Shown here: piece after piece, positions 5,365 to 15,064 of the stretch
How the letters are laid out: the number at the start of each line of letters is the position of its first letter
Numbering within the stretch: position 1 is the stretch's first letter
Virus record (IMG/VR): IMGVR_UViG_3300042861_001706
Span: 1 to 50,163 of that record
Direction: 5' to 3' (one strand)
Length of the DNA: 50,163 nucleotides
DNA from: a virus
Program-made: the position numbers and the translations under genes
The notes under the pieces: model-generated
What the model was told of the DNA's origin: nothing
Seen by the model: the letters and a program-made list of their open reading frames with translations, nothing else
Database searches by the model: none

Positions 5365-7764
5365 TTAGTATCCTTTTCTTTTTATGTTTGTTAAAATTTT
5401 AGTTAAAGCAGATTCCGTAAGTTTTAAATTTTTCTTTTTTGTTATTACTTCACTTAAATTTTTCTTAACAGTTTTTCTTACTGATTCATATACGGCAAAC
5501 CCATCTCTATAAAAGTTTTTATCAATTAAACTTGTATTTCTAATTCTAGAACCATTAACTTCTTCACCTCTTAATAAACCTATAATTTCTTTTAACCCTA
5601 ACTTACTATTAAAAGTACCAAAAGGTAATTTATCTGAGTCAACTTCTTCAAAATCACTCTTTCTTAATGGTCCTTCTTCATCAAAAGCATTTTGTAATTT
5701 TTTGGTTGCTAAACATCTTTCAAAATAATCTAGTTCACCACTTCCTCTAAACTTTCTTGAAGCAGAAAATGCTGCAGTAAGGTAATTAATTAACTTTTCT
5801 CTTGGATTACCGGTACATTTTGTTTTTTCAACATTAAATTCACCACTACCTGCTTGTATTTGGAAAATTGGTAATGTTGAATTAGTTTCTAAAAAGTCAC
5901 CAAACGTAAATCTTTTATATTGAGACCTAGAACCGGCTTTTAATGGGGTTAATTCAGAGTAGTTTTCTTTATCTATTATCATTCCAGCATAGTCCTCATC
6001 TTCAAAATCATCTGGAAACTTTAGTTTAAATTGAGATAAACCTTCCGCATCCATTAATTCATTATAATCTTCAAACCATTCAGATCTAGCACTATAGTTA
6101 TCAATAGCATATTGTAGACTACCCATTCCAGCAACACCTTTTTCGTTAACTTTATTCATTTTACTAATTCTTGATTTTGGTGACATAGTATTTCCACCCT
6201 CTTCAACAAAACCAAACATTTTTCTTAGTTCATCTTTTCTACTTCCAGTAACAATAGTTGCACTACCTTGACTTTGACTACTTCCAGAACCTTGACTACT
6301 TCCAGAACCTTGACTACTTCCAGAACCTTGACTACTTCCAGAACCTTGACTACTACCTTGACTCTGTGACTCAAAGTTTCTTTTTTCCCTATCTATTCTT
6401 TTACACTCATTTTGAATTTCTTCAATTAATATTAATAGTTTTGCTAACTTTTCTTTAACATATTTAGCATTTGGGTCATTTTTTTGCTTGTCTAAAATCA
6501 TAGCTTTTCCATCTGCTAAAATTTTTAAATTTTCTGAATCACAAACTGTTTTACAATCTACTTTTTTTAACTCATCAATTGATTGTTGTAGTTGTTTTTT
6601 ACCATCCTTATCAACCAATGGTATCTTTACAAAACCTAAATTGATTTCCATATCCCTCATTTCTTCCAGAATTTGGATGGCTTTGTCCCTTCTTGGATTT
6701 ACATATGCACATAGTTTTTCATAATCAATTTCATATTTTTTTCCGGGAATTTGAGTTCCGCTTCCAGGGCCTTGACTACTTCCAGGGCCTTGACTACTTC
6801 CTTGACCTTGATTATTACCAGATGTATTTACACCGATACCATTATTATCAGCATTTCTTTTTGTTCTACCAAAAAATCTTTGTTCTTGTAATTTTGACCT
6901 CAATACTTTTTTTATTCTCGATTCAAAAAGATCAACATAATCTTGTTTTTCATTTGGTTCCCAAGTCCAATTTGGATTTTTTTGTACTATAATTTTTTCA
7001 TCACCGTTTGGTGTTACTGTTTTTGTTAAAACACCAAAATTTCCTGTTTTACTACCAGTTTCTGGTATGAACATAACAATATAGTCAAATTTTGTTAAAT
7101 CAGCACCACTTAAATTATCAAGAGGGTATTTAACATCTGGATTATCTAATTCAGTTTTTATAATATAAACTACTTTTCCTTTCTTTTCGAGTAAATAACC
7201 CCTTTTCCAAATTTGCTCATTTTCAATTAAATCATTCCAATATTTTCTTTGTTCATCGATTGTTTGTGGTGTTGTTTCACCACCAGTGTTATTACCTCCA
7301 CTTGTTTTACATATTGTTTGTAAATCACTATCGGTAAATGTATTTTTACCTAATTTTTGTTGTAATGCGGATTCAGTATATGGTCCAAATTTACTATCAA
7401 CAGTTTTTGTATAAAGACCATCTTTAGCTAAACATTGTTGTGCTTTATATATGATACCATCTGGATTTGGGGCCCCACTATCTTTACAATATAATTTATA
7501 TGTAGGTCCAGAACAAACAGTATATTTTGAACTTGGTGTAGGTGCTGGAGCAGGTGCTGGAGCAGGTGCTGGAGCAGGTGCTGGAGCAGGTGATACCTTT
7601 TTTTTCTTTGAGAAGTATAAGTCACCACTAGGACAAGAAAGTTTTCTAACTTCATAGTTTGAATCAACTTTTCTTGTGTTATACTGAACTTGTGAAATTG
7701 ATTCAAAACCCTCTAATGTGAATTGGGCTTTTTTTGTATTACATTGTACTTGAGTAAAAGGCAT
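5365..7764 (-). CDS. large repeat-rich virion-like protein with C-terminal tag motif
   Basis: The 799-aa product begins with two imperfect copies of a QVQxNT[KR]K unit (residues 5-35), then a Pro-Ala linker (58-75). A domain around residues 80-160 (YTVCSGPTYKLYC, then DSKFGPYTESALQQKLG) resembles a peptidoglycan-binding-like fold. Low-complexity SQGSGS stretches follow near 320 and 475-505. The C-terminal 250 residues are mixed alpha/beta. The last 20 residues (KLTESALTKILTNIKRKGY) match the motif that other proteins here carry at the N-terminus. It is the last gene of the leftward cluster that starts at 17197. A structural or ejected virion protein is likely; this is inference from size, repeats and neighbours. 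Confidence 0.75.
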   Translation of the reverse strand: MPFTQVQCNTKKAQFTLEGFESISQVQYNTRKVDSNYEVRKLSCPSGDLYFSKKKKVSPAPAPAPAPAPAPAPAPTPSSKYTVCSGPTYKLYCKDSGAPNPDGIIYKAQQCLAKDGLYTKTVDSKFGPYTESALQQKLGKNTFTDSDLQTICKTSGGNNTGGETTPQTIDEQRKYWNDLIENEQIWKRGYLLEKKGKVVYIIKTELDNPDVKYPLDNLSGADLTKFDYIVMFIPETGSKTGNFGVLTKTVTPNGDEKIIVQKNPNWTWEPNEKQDYVDLFESRIKKVLRSKLQEQRFFGRTKRNADNNGIGVNTSGNNQGQGSSQGPGSSQGPGSGTQIPGKKYEIDYEKLCAYVNPRRDKAIQILEEMRDMEINLGFVKIPLVDKDGKKQLQQSIDELKKVDCKTVCDSENLKILADGKAMILDKQKNDPNAKYVKEKLAKLLILIEEIQNECKRIDREKRNFESQSQGSSQGSGSSQGSGSSQGSGSSQGSGSSQSQGSATIVTGSRKDELRKMFGFVEEGGNTMSPKSRISKMNKVNEKGVAGMGSLQYAIDNYSARSEWFEDYNELMDAEGLSQFKLKFPDDFEDEDYAGMIIDKENYSELTPLKAGSRSQYKRFTFGDFLETNSTLPIFQIQAGSGEFNVEKTKCTGNPREKLINYLTAAFSASRKFRGSGELDYFERCLATKKLQNAFDEEGPLRKSDFEEVDSDKLPFGTFNSKLGLKEIIGLLRGEEVNGSRIRNTSLIDKNFYRDGFAVYESVRKTVKKNLSEVITKKKNLKLTESALTKILTNIKRKGY
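6272..6355. repeat. 18-bp tandem repeat encoding SSQGSG
   Basis: About four and a half copies of an 18-bp unit (plus-strand core CTTGACTACTTCCAGAAC) encode a Ser/Gln/Gly linker. A shorter version of the same coding repeat occurs near 6760-6800. Such repeats are prone to slippage and are a likely site of length variation. Confidence 0.9.
7541..7588. repeat. 12-bp tandem repeat encoding a Pro-Ala linker
   Basis: Four perfect copies of GGTGCTGGAGCA (plus strand) encode the stiff alternating Pro-Ala linker in the N-terminal part of the 799-aa protein. Confidence 0.92.
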
Positions 7765-7782
7765 TTTTTAAGTTAATAATTT

Positions 7783-9303
7783 TTATTTTTTCTTACCTGT
7801 CCAAGTCTGGGTAACGGTTTTTTCAATACCATTAGCGTCTGTTATTGTTTCATCATAAGACCCAGTACATTCTGCGACATCAAATTTTTCGTTTTTGTAT
7901 TTAATTGCGGCATCATCTAATTCTTTTTTCATATCAGCTAATGTGCTCAAACAATTACTGTTTGGATTTGGTTTTGGTTCTGGGTTTGGTTCTGGGTTTT
8001 TCTCATCTTCTTCAGCCTCTCTTTCAGCAGCACAAGTGTCTGGACACGCTTTACTAAACCAGCCTTCTCCTCCTTTTTCATCTTCTTTACACATCCAAGT
8101 TCCAAGCAATGGTACCCCACTAATAAGTGGACACATAAGTGTATTTTTAAATTGTCCATCTCTATCGTAATAAAAATAATTCGTCCATGATACTCCTTCC
8201 CCTACAAGAAGTGCTAATGTAGCCACACAAACCGAAAAACCGGCAAAAGCATTCCCAACAAGTTTACTTTTAGCAATAGGACCAGCACTTTTCCATCCCG
8301 CCCAATTACCAAGACAGAATTTTTTAACATTTTCTAAAACTTTTGATTTTTTCTTAACATCATAAAGTTTTTCTTCTAATTCTTGTTTTTTTACACTATC
8401 TTTTTCTCTATTAATTTCATCTTGTAGTCTTTTCATTTCGGCCTCAATTTCTCTTCTAAGTTGGTCTGCATTTCGTCGATAAGTTGCTTCATCTGAAATT
8501 GTCCCCCAACGGGCCATAATTTGATCTCTAACATCTTTTAATTGAGCTGCAGTAAGATCAGGATACCTTTCTTTAATACTAATCATATCTTCCAATATTT
8601 TACTATCAACATCAAATGGGAATGGATTATTTAATGGAGTTATTGGTGGTGGCGGTGTAAATTGATTTTGTGTTTTTCTTACTTCATTAGCATCAAAATC
8701 GGCAATTTCTTTCTTTTTGTTATTAATTGTATCCAATATTTTTATACCTGGGTCAGAATTTTTTAAAGTTGCGTTACCTTCAATTAAATTTTTATATCCA
8801 TCTAAAATTTGATTCATTGTACCTTTATTAGCCGCCGTAACTTTATTTTTTAAAGAAACTTGTAAAGTACTTGGGAGTGTTTCTAGATTAGCATTTCTAA
8901 ACGCATTCATAAAACCTGTATCAGAAATATAACCACCAACTTTTTCGTCAGCAATTTTTGCCGCAACTTCTGCCAAATCATCAAAGGTGCCTGATTTAGC
9001 AAAAAATTCTTGCATCATTTCTTTAGTAACAGAATTTGATGAGATATTACCATTTTCTTGTGCGACTCTATCAACAATTGAATCAAATGTTTTTGTTGGA
9101 AAATCATTCCCAAGTTTTGTGGAATAAGTAAATATATCATCAACTGTTTTTCCTAGAGCCGCTAAATCATCCATAACACCACCAGGTAATGCTTCATCGG
9201 CTAATTGACGACCAATTTCTAGTAATAATTTTTTATTATAGCCATTAAAACCCATCATTTCACGAATTCTAACTAATTCTTCTATAAGTAAACTTTCTTT
9301 CAT
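7783..9303 (-). CDS. virion-like protein, paralog 1 of a three-member tandem family
   Basis: The 506-aa product starts with the MMG-type tag (LIEELVRIREMMGFNGYNK, residues 6-24) ending in LLLE. Residues 27-215 form a helical domain shared with the proteins at 11592 and 13266 (for example DEALPGGVMDDLAALGKTVD and the NKGTMNQILDGYKNLIEGN block). A coiled-coil stretch follows around 280-330 and one hydrophobic segment near 348-368 could span a membrane. A short domain with several Cys follows it. The tail contains Asn-Pro-Glu-Pro repeats and ends TWTGKKK. The upstream ATATTTAT box is at 9319-9326. Probably an internal or ejected virion protein; no enzyme motif was seen. Confidence 0.8.
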   Translation of the reverse strand: MKESLLIEELVRIREMMGFNGYNKKLLLEIGRQLADEALPGGVMDDLAALGKTVDDIFTYSTKLGNDFPTKTFDSIVDRVAQENGNISSNSVTKEMMQEFFAKSGTFDDLAEVAAKIADEKVGGYISDTGFMNAFRNANLETLPSTLQVSLKNKVTAANKGTMNQILDGYKNLIEGNATLKNSDPGIKILDTINNKKKEIADFDANEVRKTQNQFTPPPPITPLNNPFPFDVDSKILEDMISIKERYPDLTAAQLKDVRDQIMARWGTISDEATYRRNADQLRREIEAEMKRLQDEINREKDSVKKQELEEKLYDVKKKSKVLENVKKFCLGNWAGWKSAGPIAKSKLVGNAFAGFSVCVATLALLVGEGVSWTNYFYYDRDGQFKNTLMCPLISGVPLLGTWMCKEDEKGGEGWFSKACPDTCAAEREAEEDEKNPEPNPEPKPNPNSNCLSTLADMKKELDDAAIKYKNEKFDVAECTGSYDETITDANGIEKTVTQTWTGKKK

Positions 9304-9318
9304 AACTTAATTTTTATT

Positions 9319-9326
9319 ATAAATAT
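9319..9326 (-). promoter_or_regulatory. ATATTTAT box
   Basis: The box lies 15 nt before the ATG of paralog 1. The same box with an almost identical flank occurs before paralog 2 (13242-13249), so the whole leader was duplicated with the gene. Confidence 0.5.
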
Positions 9327-9346
9327 GTTTATAATCTAAAAAATTA

Positions 9347-11542
9347 TTAAATTTTTGGCCAAACTTGTTGGTTATTTACAACAATTTTAAACGAATCTTC
9401 TTTTTTCATCGTTTTAGGAAATACTATTGAACCTTTAACATCGTTATCTGCTGTAAATTCCTGAGCGTCTTCTGTTTGTGAATAATTTGCACAACAAGGG
9501 TCAACATATTGAATATTGGTATATCCAAGACCTTCAAGTAATGATGGTAATACGTTAATTTGTAATTCTTGTAAAATAAATAATATCTCAAGAGTTGCAG
9601 CTATTTTTTGAACACTAGGTGATAACAAATATTGGGTTATTTCTTTTTCTTCTTCTTTTGCTCTTTTTTCGGCTTCTTTATTTAAAAGATCAGATAGTAC
9701 GGTTTTAACTTCATTATCGTACATCGTTTTCAATTTTGGGTCATCAAGAATTTTGTCTATTGTTAAATTTGTTACTTCACCAATTTTATTTAACCAACCT
9801 AATTTTTGATATAATGTAGCCATAAGTTCAAATTGATAAGCTTGACCTGGATTATTTCCTAAATCCTCAAAAGCTTTTTTAACCTTTTCTTCCAGTTCTT
9901 TAAGTTTTTGTTCTTGTTCGTTTGGAAATTTTTCTTTTATCTTTTTTCCTAAACCATTTAAGGCCATTGCAACTGGTGCAAATGTCGTAACACCTCTAGC
10001 TAGACTTGCTTTAAATCCTGTTTTTGTAAATAATGATGTAAAAGAAAATGGCATTGTTGCTACAGCCATTGTAATATCCTCAACTGCTTTTTCGATTGGT
10101 GTATAACCTAACTGTCTAGCATTTTTTAAAACGATTTCAGTATTTTGATTCATGTAATCAGCAACAGCTTTACCTAGGTCTTCAGGGCCTGTACCACCTC
10201 TTTCGCTTATGTTTTTAATCACAGTAATCCCAACTTGGTACATTTTTTTATTTTGTTGTGATAACGAGGCTTCCCATAAATTTCTTTGTGAATCAGTCCA
10301 AACATTCATAATTGTGTTCCATCCACCATCCACCTTTGCAACTTCATCTAATAAACCGCTTATTTCGGCTTTACCAAAACTACCTGAAATACCATTTTTT
10401 AACCAATTGTGAATTGGTTTTAATTCGGTTAAAAATGGTATAAAACAAAATATCGCTGTGATTCCAGCTCCAACATCATCTCCCCTACTTAGTTGGTTTT
10501 TAATTAATGGTGCTAATGCTACCGATTCTGCTATAATTTCAATAAGTACAGCTAGAAGTGTTACTCCGCCATATGTCGTACCTGCTAATCCACCAACAAT
10601 TAAAGCAAAAGCACCACCAATCATTGGGGCTAAACTAATTAAAAATCCGGCAATATATGGGGCGACAATAGCCACGGCCACACCAATAGCAATTTCGATG
10701 TAAATACCATATTTATCCCAGAATGTATCATTAACAGACCTTGGGTCAAACATTTCTTTGTTTGATGGATCCCAAAATTCTGTTCCACCAACTTCTTGAT
10801 AAGGAGCTAAAGCTTTACCACTCGGACCAGAAACATTTGTTACTTTAAATTCCCAACCATTATCAGCACCATAACAAGCTCTAGCCGCCTCATAGCCTGT
10901 CATCATTTCTTGTTTAGGTCCACTTTTTCTTGCTGTACCCCAAGTACCAAACAATAACGCGTATTTTTTTCCTGTTTTTGGATTTTCAAACATATAACAC
11001 AATCCTAAACTAGAGTACGAATCAAACCATTCTTGTGTTGGTAAACATAATTTAACTTTAGGTACTCCAGTTGTTTTATCATTTTTTTCATTATTGGATG
11101 TATCATCAATTTCGATGTATTTTTGATTTTCAATTGTTTGACCATCTTTATTTGTTACTGTTCCAGTTTTAATTTGACTTTTTGCTGCTGGTGGTAGTAA
11201 ATCTTCTATTTTTGTTGATGATGTCATATACCAAACCTTTGGTCCTGACCCATCTTTTGGTCCCATAATCAATGTTGGTGGTGAGTTAAAACCTTTAATA
11301 TATATACCAGCTTCAGTTTCTTTCATAAATTTAGGAAGACCCAAATCATATGTTGGGTACCTAACATCATCTGGATCAGTTTTTTTAACTTCATTTCCTT
11401 GTTCATCGTACATACCACTTCCAGTACCACCTTGTGGTACAACACCAGTTCCAGTATCTAAAATAAATTCTTTTATTAATGTTTTAACACCCATTAATTC
11501 TTGAATTCTTTTAAGTTCTAAAATTATTTGTTTTTCACTCAC
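9347..11542 (-). CDS. large membrane-active virion-like protein with N-terminal tag
   Basis: The 731-aa product uses a GTG start. Residues 5-26 are the MMG-type tag (QIILELKRIQELMGVKTLIK), ending IKE. Residues 30-275 look like a globular ectodomain-type region. Residues about 280-370 hold three or four hydrophobic segments (AIGVAVAIVAPYIAGFLI, then ALIVGGLAGTTYGGVTLLAV, then ITAIFCFIPFL). The rest is helical with a charged coiled coil near 555-570 and KRAKEEEKE near 650. The hydrophobic block inside a tagged protein is what one would expect of an ejection or pilot protein that inserts into the host envelope, but that role is inference. It lies between paralogs 1 and 2 in the same transcription direction. 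Confidence 0.78.
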   Translation of the reverse strand: MSEKQIILELKRIQELMGVKTLIKEFILDTGTGVVPQGGTGSGMYDEQGNEVKKTDPDDVRYPTYDLGLPKFMKETEAGIYIKGFNSPPTLIMGPKDGSGPKVWYMTSSTKIEDLLPPAAKSQIKTGTVTNKDGQTIENQKYIEIDDTSNNEKNDKTTGVPKVKLCLPTQEWFDSYSSLGLCYMFENPKTGKKYALLFGTWGTARKSGPKQEMMTGYEAARACYGADNGWEFKVTNVSGPSGKALAPYQEVGGTEFWDPSNKEMFDPRSVNDTFWDKYGIYIEIAIGVAVAIVAPYIAGFLISLAPMIGGAFALIVGGLAGTTYGGVTLLAVLIEIIAESVALAPLIKNQLSRGDDVGAGITAIFCFIPFLTELKPIHNWLKNGISGSFGKAEISGLLDEVAKVDGGWNTIMNVWTDSQRNLWEASLSQQNKKMYQVGITVIKNISERGGTGPEDLGKAVADYMNQNTEIVLKNARQLGYTPIEKAVEDITMAVATMPFSFTSLFTKTGFKASLARGVTTFAPVAMALNGLGKKIKEKFPNEQEQKLKELEEKVKKAFEDLGNNPGQAYQFELMATLYQKLGWLNKIGEVTNLTIDKILDDPKLKTMYDNEVKTVLSDLLNKEAEKRAKEEEKEITQYLLSPSVQKIAATLEILFILQELQINVLPSLLEGLGYTNIQYVDPCCANYSQTEDAQEFTADNDVKGSIVFPKTMKKEDSFKIVVNNQQVWPKI

Positions 11543-11591
11543 GATTACTAATTTTTATTTTTAATAATACAAAAAAATTAATTTTTATAAA

Positions 11592-13226
11592 TTATTGTTT
11601 TTTTGAGTTTATATAACTATACAAATCTTCCATTTCATTTCTTGGTAGTTGTTGTAACCAATCTCTAAAAGCATCAGATGTTCCACCTTCAGCCTGATAC
11701 AAATCAAAAATTTCCCTATTTATTTTGTATAATTGTTCTGGAGTTCCACTTTCTCTAGCCGGTGACTTGTCACCAGCTTTTAAATCTAAATCAGCTAAAT
11801 ATGTTCTAAAATTAGGAATTCCATATTCTTCAAAACCACGCCTTGATATTTTCATATAATCATTTGTTGCTATTGCGTCATCAATAAATTTATTATAATC
11901 TTCTACATTTTTAGCATTACCAATAATAGCCCAATTTATTTTACTTGTATCACCAATTATTGATTGTAATGTATTTGTTGTAGTTGGTATTACATTCGAT
12001 GCTGTTTTAGAAACTGAACTATCAAATAAATCTGGTACATCGTCTGGTTTATAAGGTCCACCATCATTTTTATTATACATAGCCCTAGCATTTTTTCTAG
12101 GTAAACCCTCTTTTGGTACTGGACCAACATATTCATATCTATAGTGTATTGCAGGTGTAAGTTCTTTATCACCACTAATACTACCACCTTTTTTGTATCC
12201 AGCAATTGCCGTTTCTATATCACGTAACATTTCACCAGCTCTACCTGAATTAACAACATCAACTGGAATATATATTGTAGCACCTTGTTTTCCATATTGT
12301 TTTCCACCTGGTTGCATACTTGGAAATGTTACTCCGTCGTTATGTACAGTACCACCTACTTTAATTTCCGAATTCCATTTTTGTCCAACTGGCCATAACT
12401 TTTCTTTAAGAAAAACACTATCAATTAATTCTGCACCAAAAACATGAAATTTCCAACCACTAGTAAATTCTGGAAATATTTCATTTGAAACCCAATATGG
12501 GTTATAATCTAACTTAGCGGCCAATTCTTCTTGTGATAAATTTTTTAAATAAGCCTGTGGGTCTGTTCCAGAATCCACATTTTTTGCAACACCTACATTT
12601 GAACTTTTTTTAGTTTTATAGTCTTCATAATCAAGGATTTCAGCTCTTTTATTTCTTATCTTATCTGATAATTCTTTTGCTTGTGACGTATTTTTTAATG
12701 TTACGTTCCCATCAAGTATTTTTTCATATTGGTCTAAAATTTGATTTGTTACACCTTTAGTATTATCATTTATTTTTGTTGCTAAGGTATTTTTTAAATT
12801 TTCTGGAAATTCTTCTAAACCTGCTTTTGTGAAAACTTCTTGAAAAGAATCATCACTAATTTTCAATGTGGTACTTTCGTCAGCAATTTTTGCTGCAATA
12901 TCCATAAATTCATCCATTTGTGTTGCTATGAATTTTCTCATCATTTCATTGGTAACAGAAGCACTATCAATAGTGTTGTCTTTTGCAACTCTATCAATTA
13001 TTGAATCAAATGTTTTTGTGGGGAATTCGGTTGATAGTTTTGTGGAATAAGTAAATATATCATCAACTGTTTTTCCCATGGCAGCCAAGTCGTCCATAAC
13101 ACCACCAGGTAATGCTTCATCGGCTAATTGACGACCAATTTCTAATAATAATTTTTTATTATAGCCATTAAAACCCATCATTTCTCTAATTCTTAAGACT
13201 TCTTCTAAAATTAATTTTTGTTTCAT
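11592..13226 (-). CDS. virion-like protein, paralog 2
   Basis: The 544-aa product starts with LILEEVLRIREMMGFNGYNK and shares residues 1-60 almost identically with paralog 1, then diverges gradually through residue 210. The C-terminal 330 residues are unrelated to paralog 1. They include a beta-rich region with ATIYIPVDVVNSGRAGEML and a final helical segment (LYKINREIFDLYQAEGGTSD) that resembles the end of paralog 3. The N-terminal module has therefore been joined to different C-terminal domains. The ATATTTAT box is at 13242-13249. Function unknown; a virion location is inferred from the tag. Confidence 0.8.
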   Translation of the reverse strand: MKQKLILEEVLRIREMMGFNGYNKKLLLEIGRQLADEALPGGVMDDLAAMGKTVDDIFTYSTKLSTEFPTKTFDSIIDRVAKDNTIDSASVTNEMMRKFIATQMDEFMDIAAKIADESTTLKISDDSFQEVFTKAGLEEFPENLKNTLATKINDNTKGVTNQILDQYEKILDGNVTLKNTSQAKELSDKIRNKRAEILDYEDYKTKKSSNVGVAKNVDSGTDPQAYLKNLSQEELAAKLDYNPYWVSNEIFPEFTSGWKFHVFGAELIDSVFLKEKLWPVGQKWNSEIKVGGTVHNDGVTFPSMQPGGKQYGKQGATIYIPVDVVNSGRAGEMLRDIETAIAGYKKGGSISGDKELTPAIHYRYEYVGPVPKEGLPRKNARAMYNKNDGGPYKPDDVPDLFDSSVSKTASNVIPTTTNTLQSIIGDTSKINWAIIGNAKNVEDYNKFIDDAIATNDYMKISRRGFEEYGIPNFRTYLADLDLKAGDKSPARESGTPEQLYKINREIFDLYQAEGGTSDAFRDWLQQLPRNEMEDLYSYINSKKQ

Positions 13227-13241
13227 AACTTAATTTTTATT

Positions 13242-13249
13242 ATAAATAT
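13242..13249 (-). promoter_or_regulatory. ATATTTAT box
   Basis: The box lies 15 nt before the ATG of paralog 2, in a leader nearly identical to that of paralog 1. Confidence 0.5.
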
Positions 13250-13265
13250 GTTTATAATTTATATT

Positions 13266-15050
13266 TTATTTTTTTGATTCCATATATTGATATAAATCAT
13301 CTAATTCTTCTTTTGATAATGATAACATCCAACTATTAAAATAATCTGGTAGTATATCACCTTTAATATAAGAATCATAAAAATTTCTATTTAGTGGATA
13401 TAATTTTTCATAACTTGAACTTTGTGTTTTTGGTTCTATTGGTTTGATTGTTGGTTCTATTGGTTTGATTGTTGGTTCTACTGGTTTGATTGTTGGTTCT
13501 ACTGGTTTGATTGTTGGTTCTACTGGTTTGATTGTTGGTGTTTCGATTTTTGATTGATTTGAAGATTGAGCTACAGCATTTTTAACATCATTAACAACTT
13601 TTGGAACACTAGTTTTTGTTGTTTGGAAATTTTCATGTGATATTTTATTTAATTTTTCAGAAAAAAGAGTTTCATTAAAATTACCTGGAACTTTCATACT
13701 TATGTATGTTGCTCCACCAGATCTACCCATAAAATCCATACCACCAACTCTAACCCTCAAAATTCCATTTTCAACTGCAAACCCATTTAATTTGCCAGGA
13801 TATCCTGTTTTCCTCATAAATACATTTTCTTCTATTTTTGGAATATCTAAATCTTGTTTTTCAATATCAATCAAACCGTCTACAGTTGATGATACATTTG
13901 TTTTAATTTCACTTGGGTCTAATGATTTAGCAATTGTTTCTACTGGTTTTACTGTTGGTTCTACTTTTGTTGTTGGGGTTGGTGGAATTTCAATTTCTAC
14001 TTTATTATTTATTGTATTTGAATTAGCATAAAATACCTCTGCTTTTTTTTCAACTACAAATCCATCACCTTCTTTTCTTAAAATTCCAGGTTTTACAGTA
14101 ACAACTGTATCTGCATTATCAGGTGAATTTAACTCCTGAGTTACTATTTTAACATATTTATCAGAATAAGGAATTGCTCTAGTAAAAGAACTTTTATTAT
14201 TTATAAACTTATATTCAAATTTACCATTACCAACAGGTCTTATTTCATATATGTGTTTTCCTTCAATAAATTTACTTTCTGCATTATTAAATAAATCACG
14301 ACCTAATGGTGTAGATAAATAACCACTAGTATCTGGCCACTTCTCATTAAGTAACTCTTGATATGTTTTTGTAATTGTTGTTGGTTCTACTGGTTCTACT
14401 TTTGTTGTCGGTACTTCAGTTTTTGGACTAGTTGTTTTGTTTTTTTCAAAATCGGCAATTTCTTTCTTTTTATTATTAATTGTTTCCAACATTTTTTTAC
14501 CTGGGTCAGAATTTTTTAAAGTTGCGTTACCCTCAATTAAATTTTTATAACCATCTAAAATCTGATTTGTAGTGCCTTTATTATCAGTTGTAATCTTTTG
14601 TTTTATAACTGTTTGCATTTCGCTTGGAAGACCGTCAAAACCTGCGTTTTTAAAAGCATTCATAAAATTTATATCTTTTGTATATCCACCAACTTTTTCA
14701 TTGGCAATTTTTGCTGCAACAGCCATAAGTTCATCAAATAACCCTTGTTTTGAAATAAAATTTCTCATCATTTCTGTGGTAACAGATGTACTATCAATAG
14801 CATTGTCTTTTGCAACTCTATCAATAATTGAATCAAATGTTTTTGTGGGGAATTCGGTTGATAGTTTTGTGGAATAAGAAAATATATCATCGACTGTTTT
14901 TCCTAGACTAGCTAAGTCGTCCATTGCACCGCCAGGCATTGTTTCGTCGGCAATTTTACTCCATTCTAGTAATAATTTTTTATTTAGACTCTTAAAACCC
15001 ATCATTTCACGAATTCTAAAAACTTCTTCTAATATTAATTTTTGTTTCAT
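13266..15050 (-). CDS. virion-like protein, paralog 3 with Pro-rich repeat linker
   Basis: The 594-aa product carries the same N-terminal tag and helical module (residues 1-205; start LILEEVFRIREMMGFKSLNK, then LLLEW). The middle includes a domain that recalls paralog 2 (GRSGGATYISMKVPGNFNE). Five copies of PTIKPVE/PTIKPIE form a linker near residues 505-540. The end (YPLNRNFYDSYIKGDILPDYF) corresponds to the last 55 residues of paralog 2. It starts 14 nt after the next gene upstream and lacks its own clear box, so it is probably read with the 15065-17197 genes. Confidence 0.8.
   Translation of the reverse strand: MKQKLILEEVFRIREMMGFKSLNKKLLLEWSKIADETMPGGAMDDLASLGKTVDDIFSYSTKLSTEFPTKTFDSIIDRVAKDNAIDSTSVTTEMMRNFISKQGLFDELMAVAAKIANEKVGGYTKDINFMNAFKNAGFDGLPSEMQTVIKQKITTDNKGTTNQILDGYKNLIEGNATLKNSDPGKKMLETINNKKKEIADFEKNKTTSPKTEVPTTKVEPVEPTTITKTYQELLNEKWPDTSGYLSTPLGRDLFNNAESKFIEGKHIYEIRPVGNGKFEYKFINNKSSFTRAIPYSDKYVKIVTQELNSPDNADTVVTVKPGILRKEGDGFVVEKKAEVFYANSNTINNKVEIEIPPTPTTKVEPTVKPVETIAKSLDPSEIKTNVSSTVDGLIDIEKQDLDIPKIEENVFMRKTGYPGKLNGFAVENGILRVRVGGMDFMGRSGGATYISMKVPGNFNETLFSEKLNKISHENFQTTKTSVPKVVNDVKNAVAQSSNQSKIETPTIKPVEPTIKPVEPTIKPVEPTIKPIEPTIKPIEPKTQSSSYEKLYPLNRNFYDSYIKGDILPDYFNSWMLSLSKEELDDLYQYMESKK
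13430..13537. repeat. 21-bp tandem repeat encoding PTIKPVE
   Basis: Five near-identical 21-bp units (plus-strand core GGTTCTACTGGTTTGATTGTT) sit in the linker of paralog 3. Related single units occur near 13935-13965 and 14385-14400. Confidence 0.9.
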
Positions 15051-15064
15051 AATTAAATACTTTA

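Noticed and set aside
6258-6458. Plus-strand frame with FQNLDYY repeats
   Set aside because: It is the antisense shadow of the 18-bp tandem repeat in the 799-aa protein gene.
7428-7706. Frames with repeated LLQH or GAGAGA opposite or beside the Pro-Ala linker
   Set aside because: They are shifted or reverse readings of the 12-bp tandem repeat inside a clear gene.
13430-13537. Possible CRISPR array
   Set aside because: The 21-bp repeats are contiguous with no spacers and encode a protein linker in frame.
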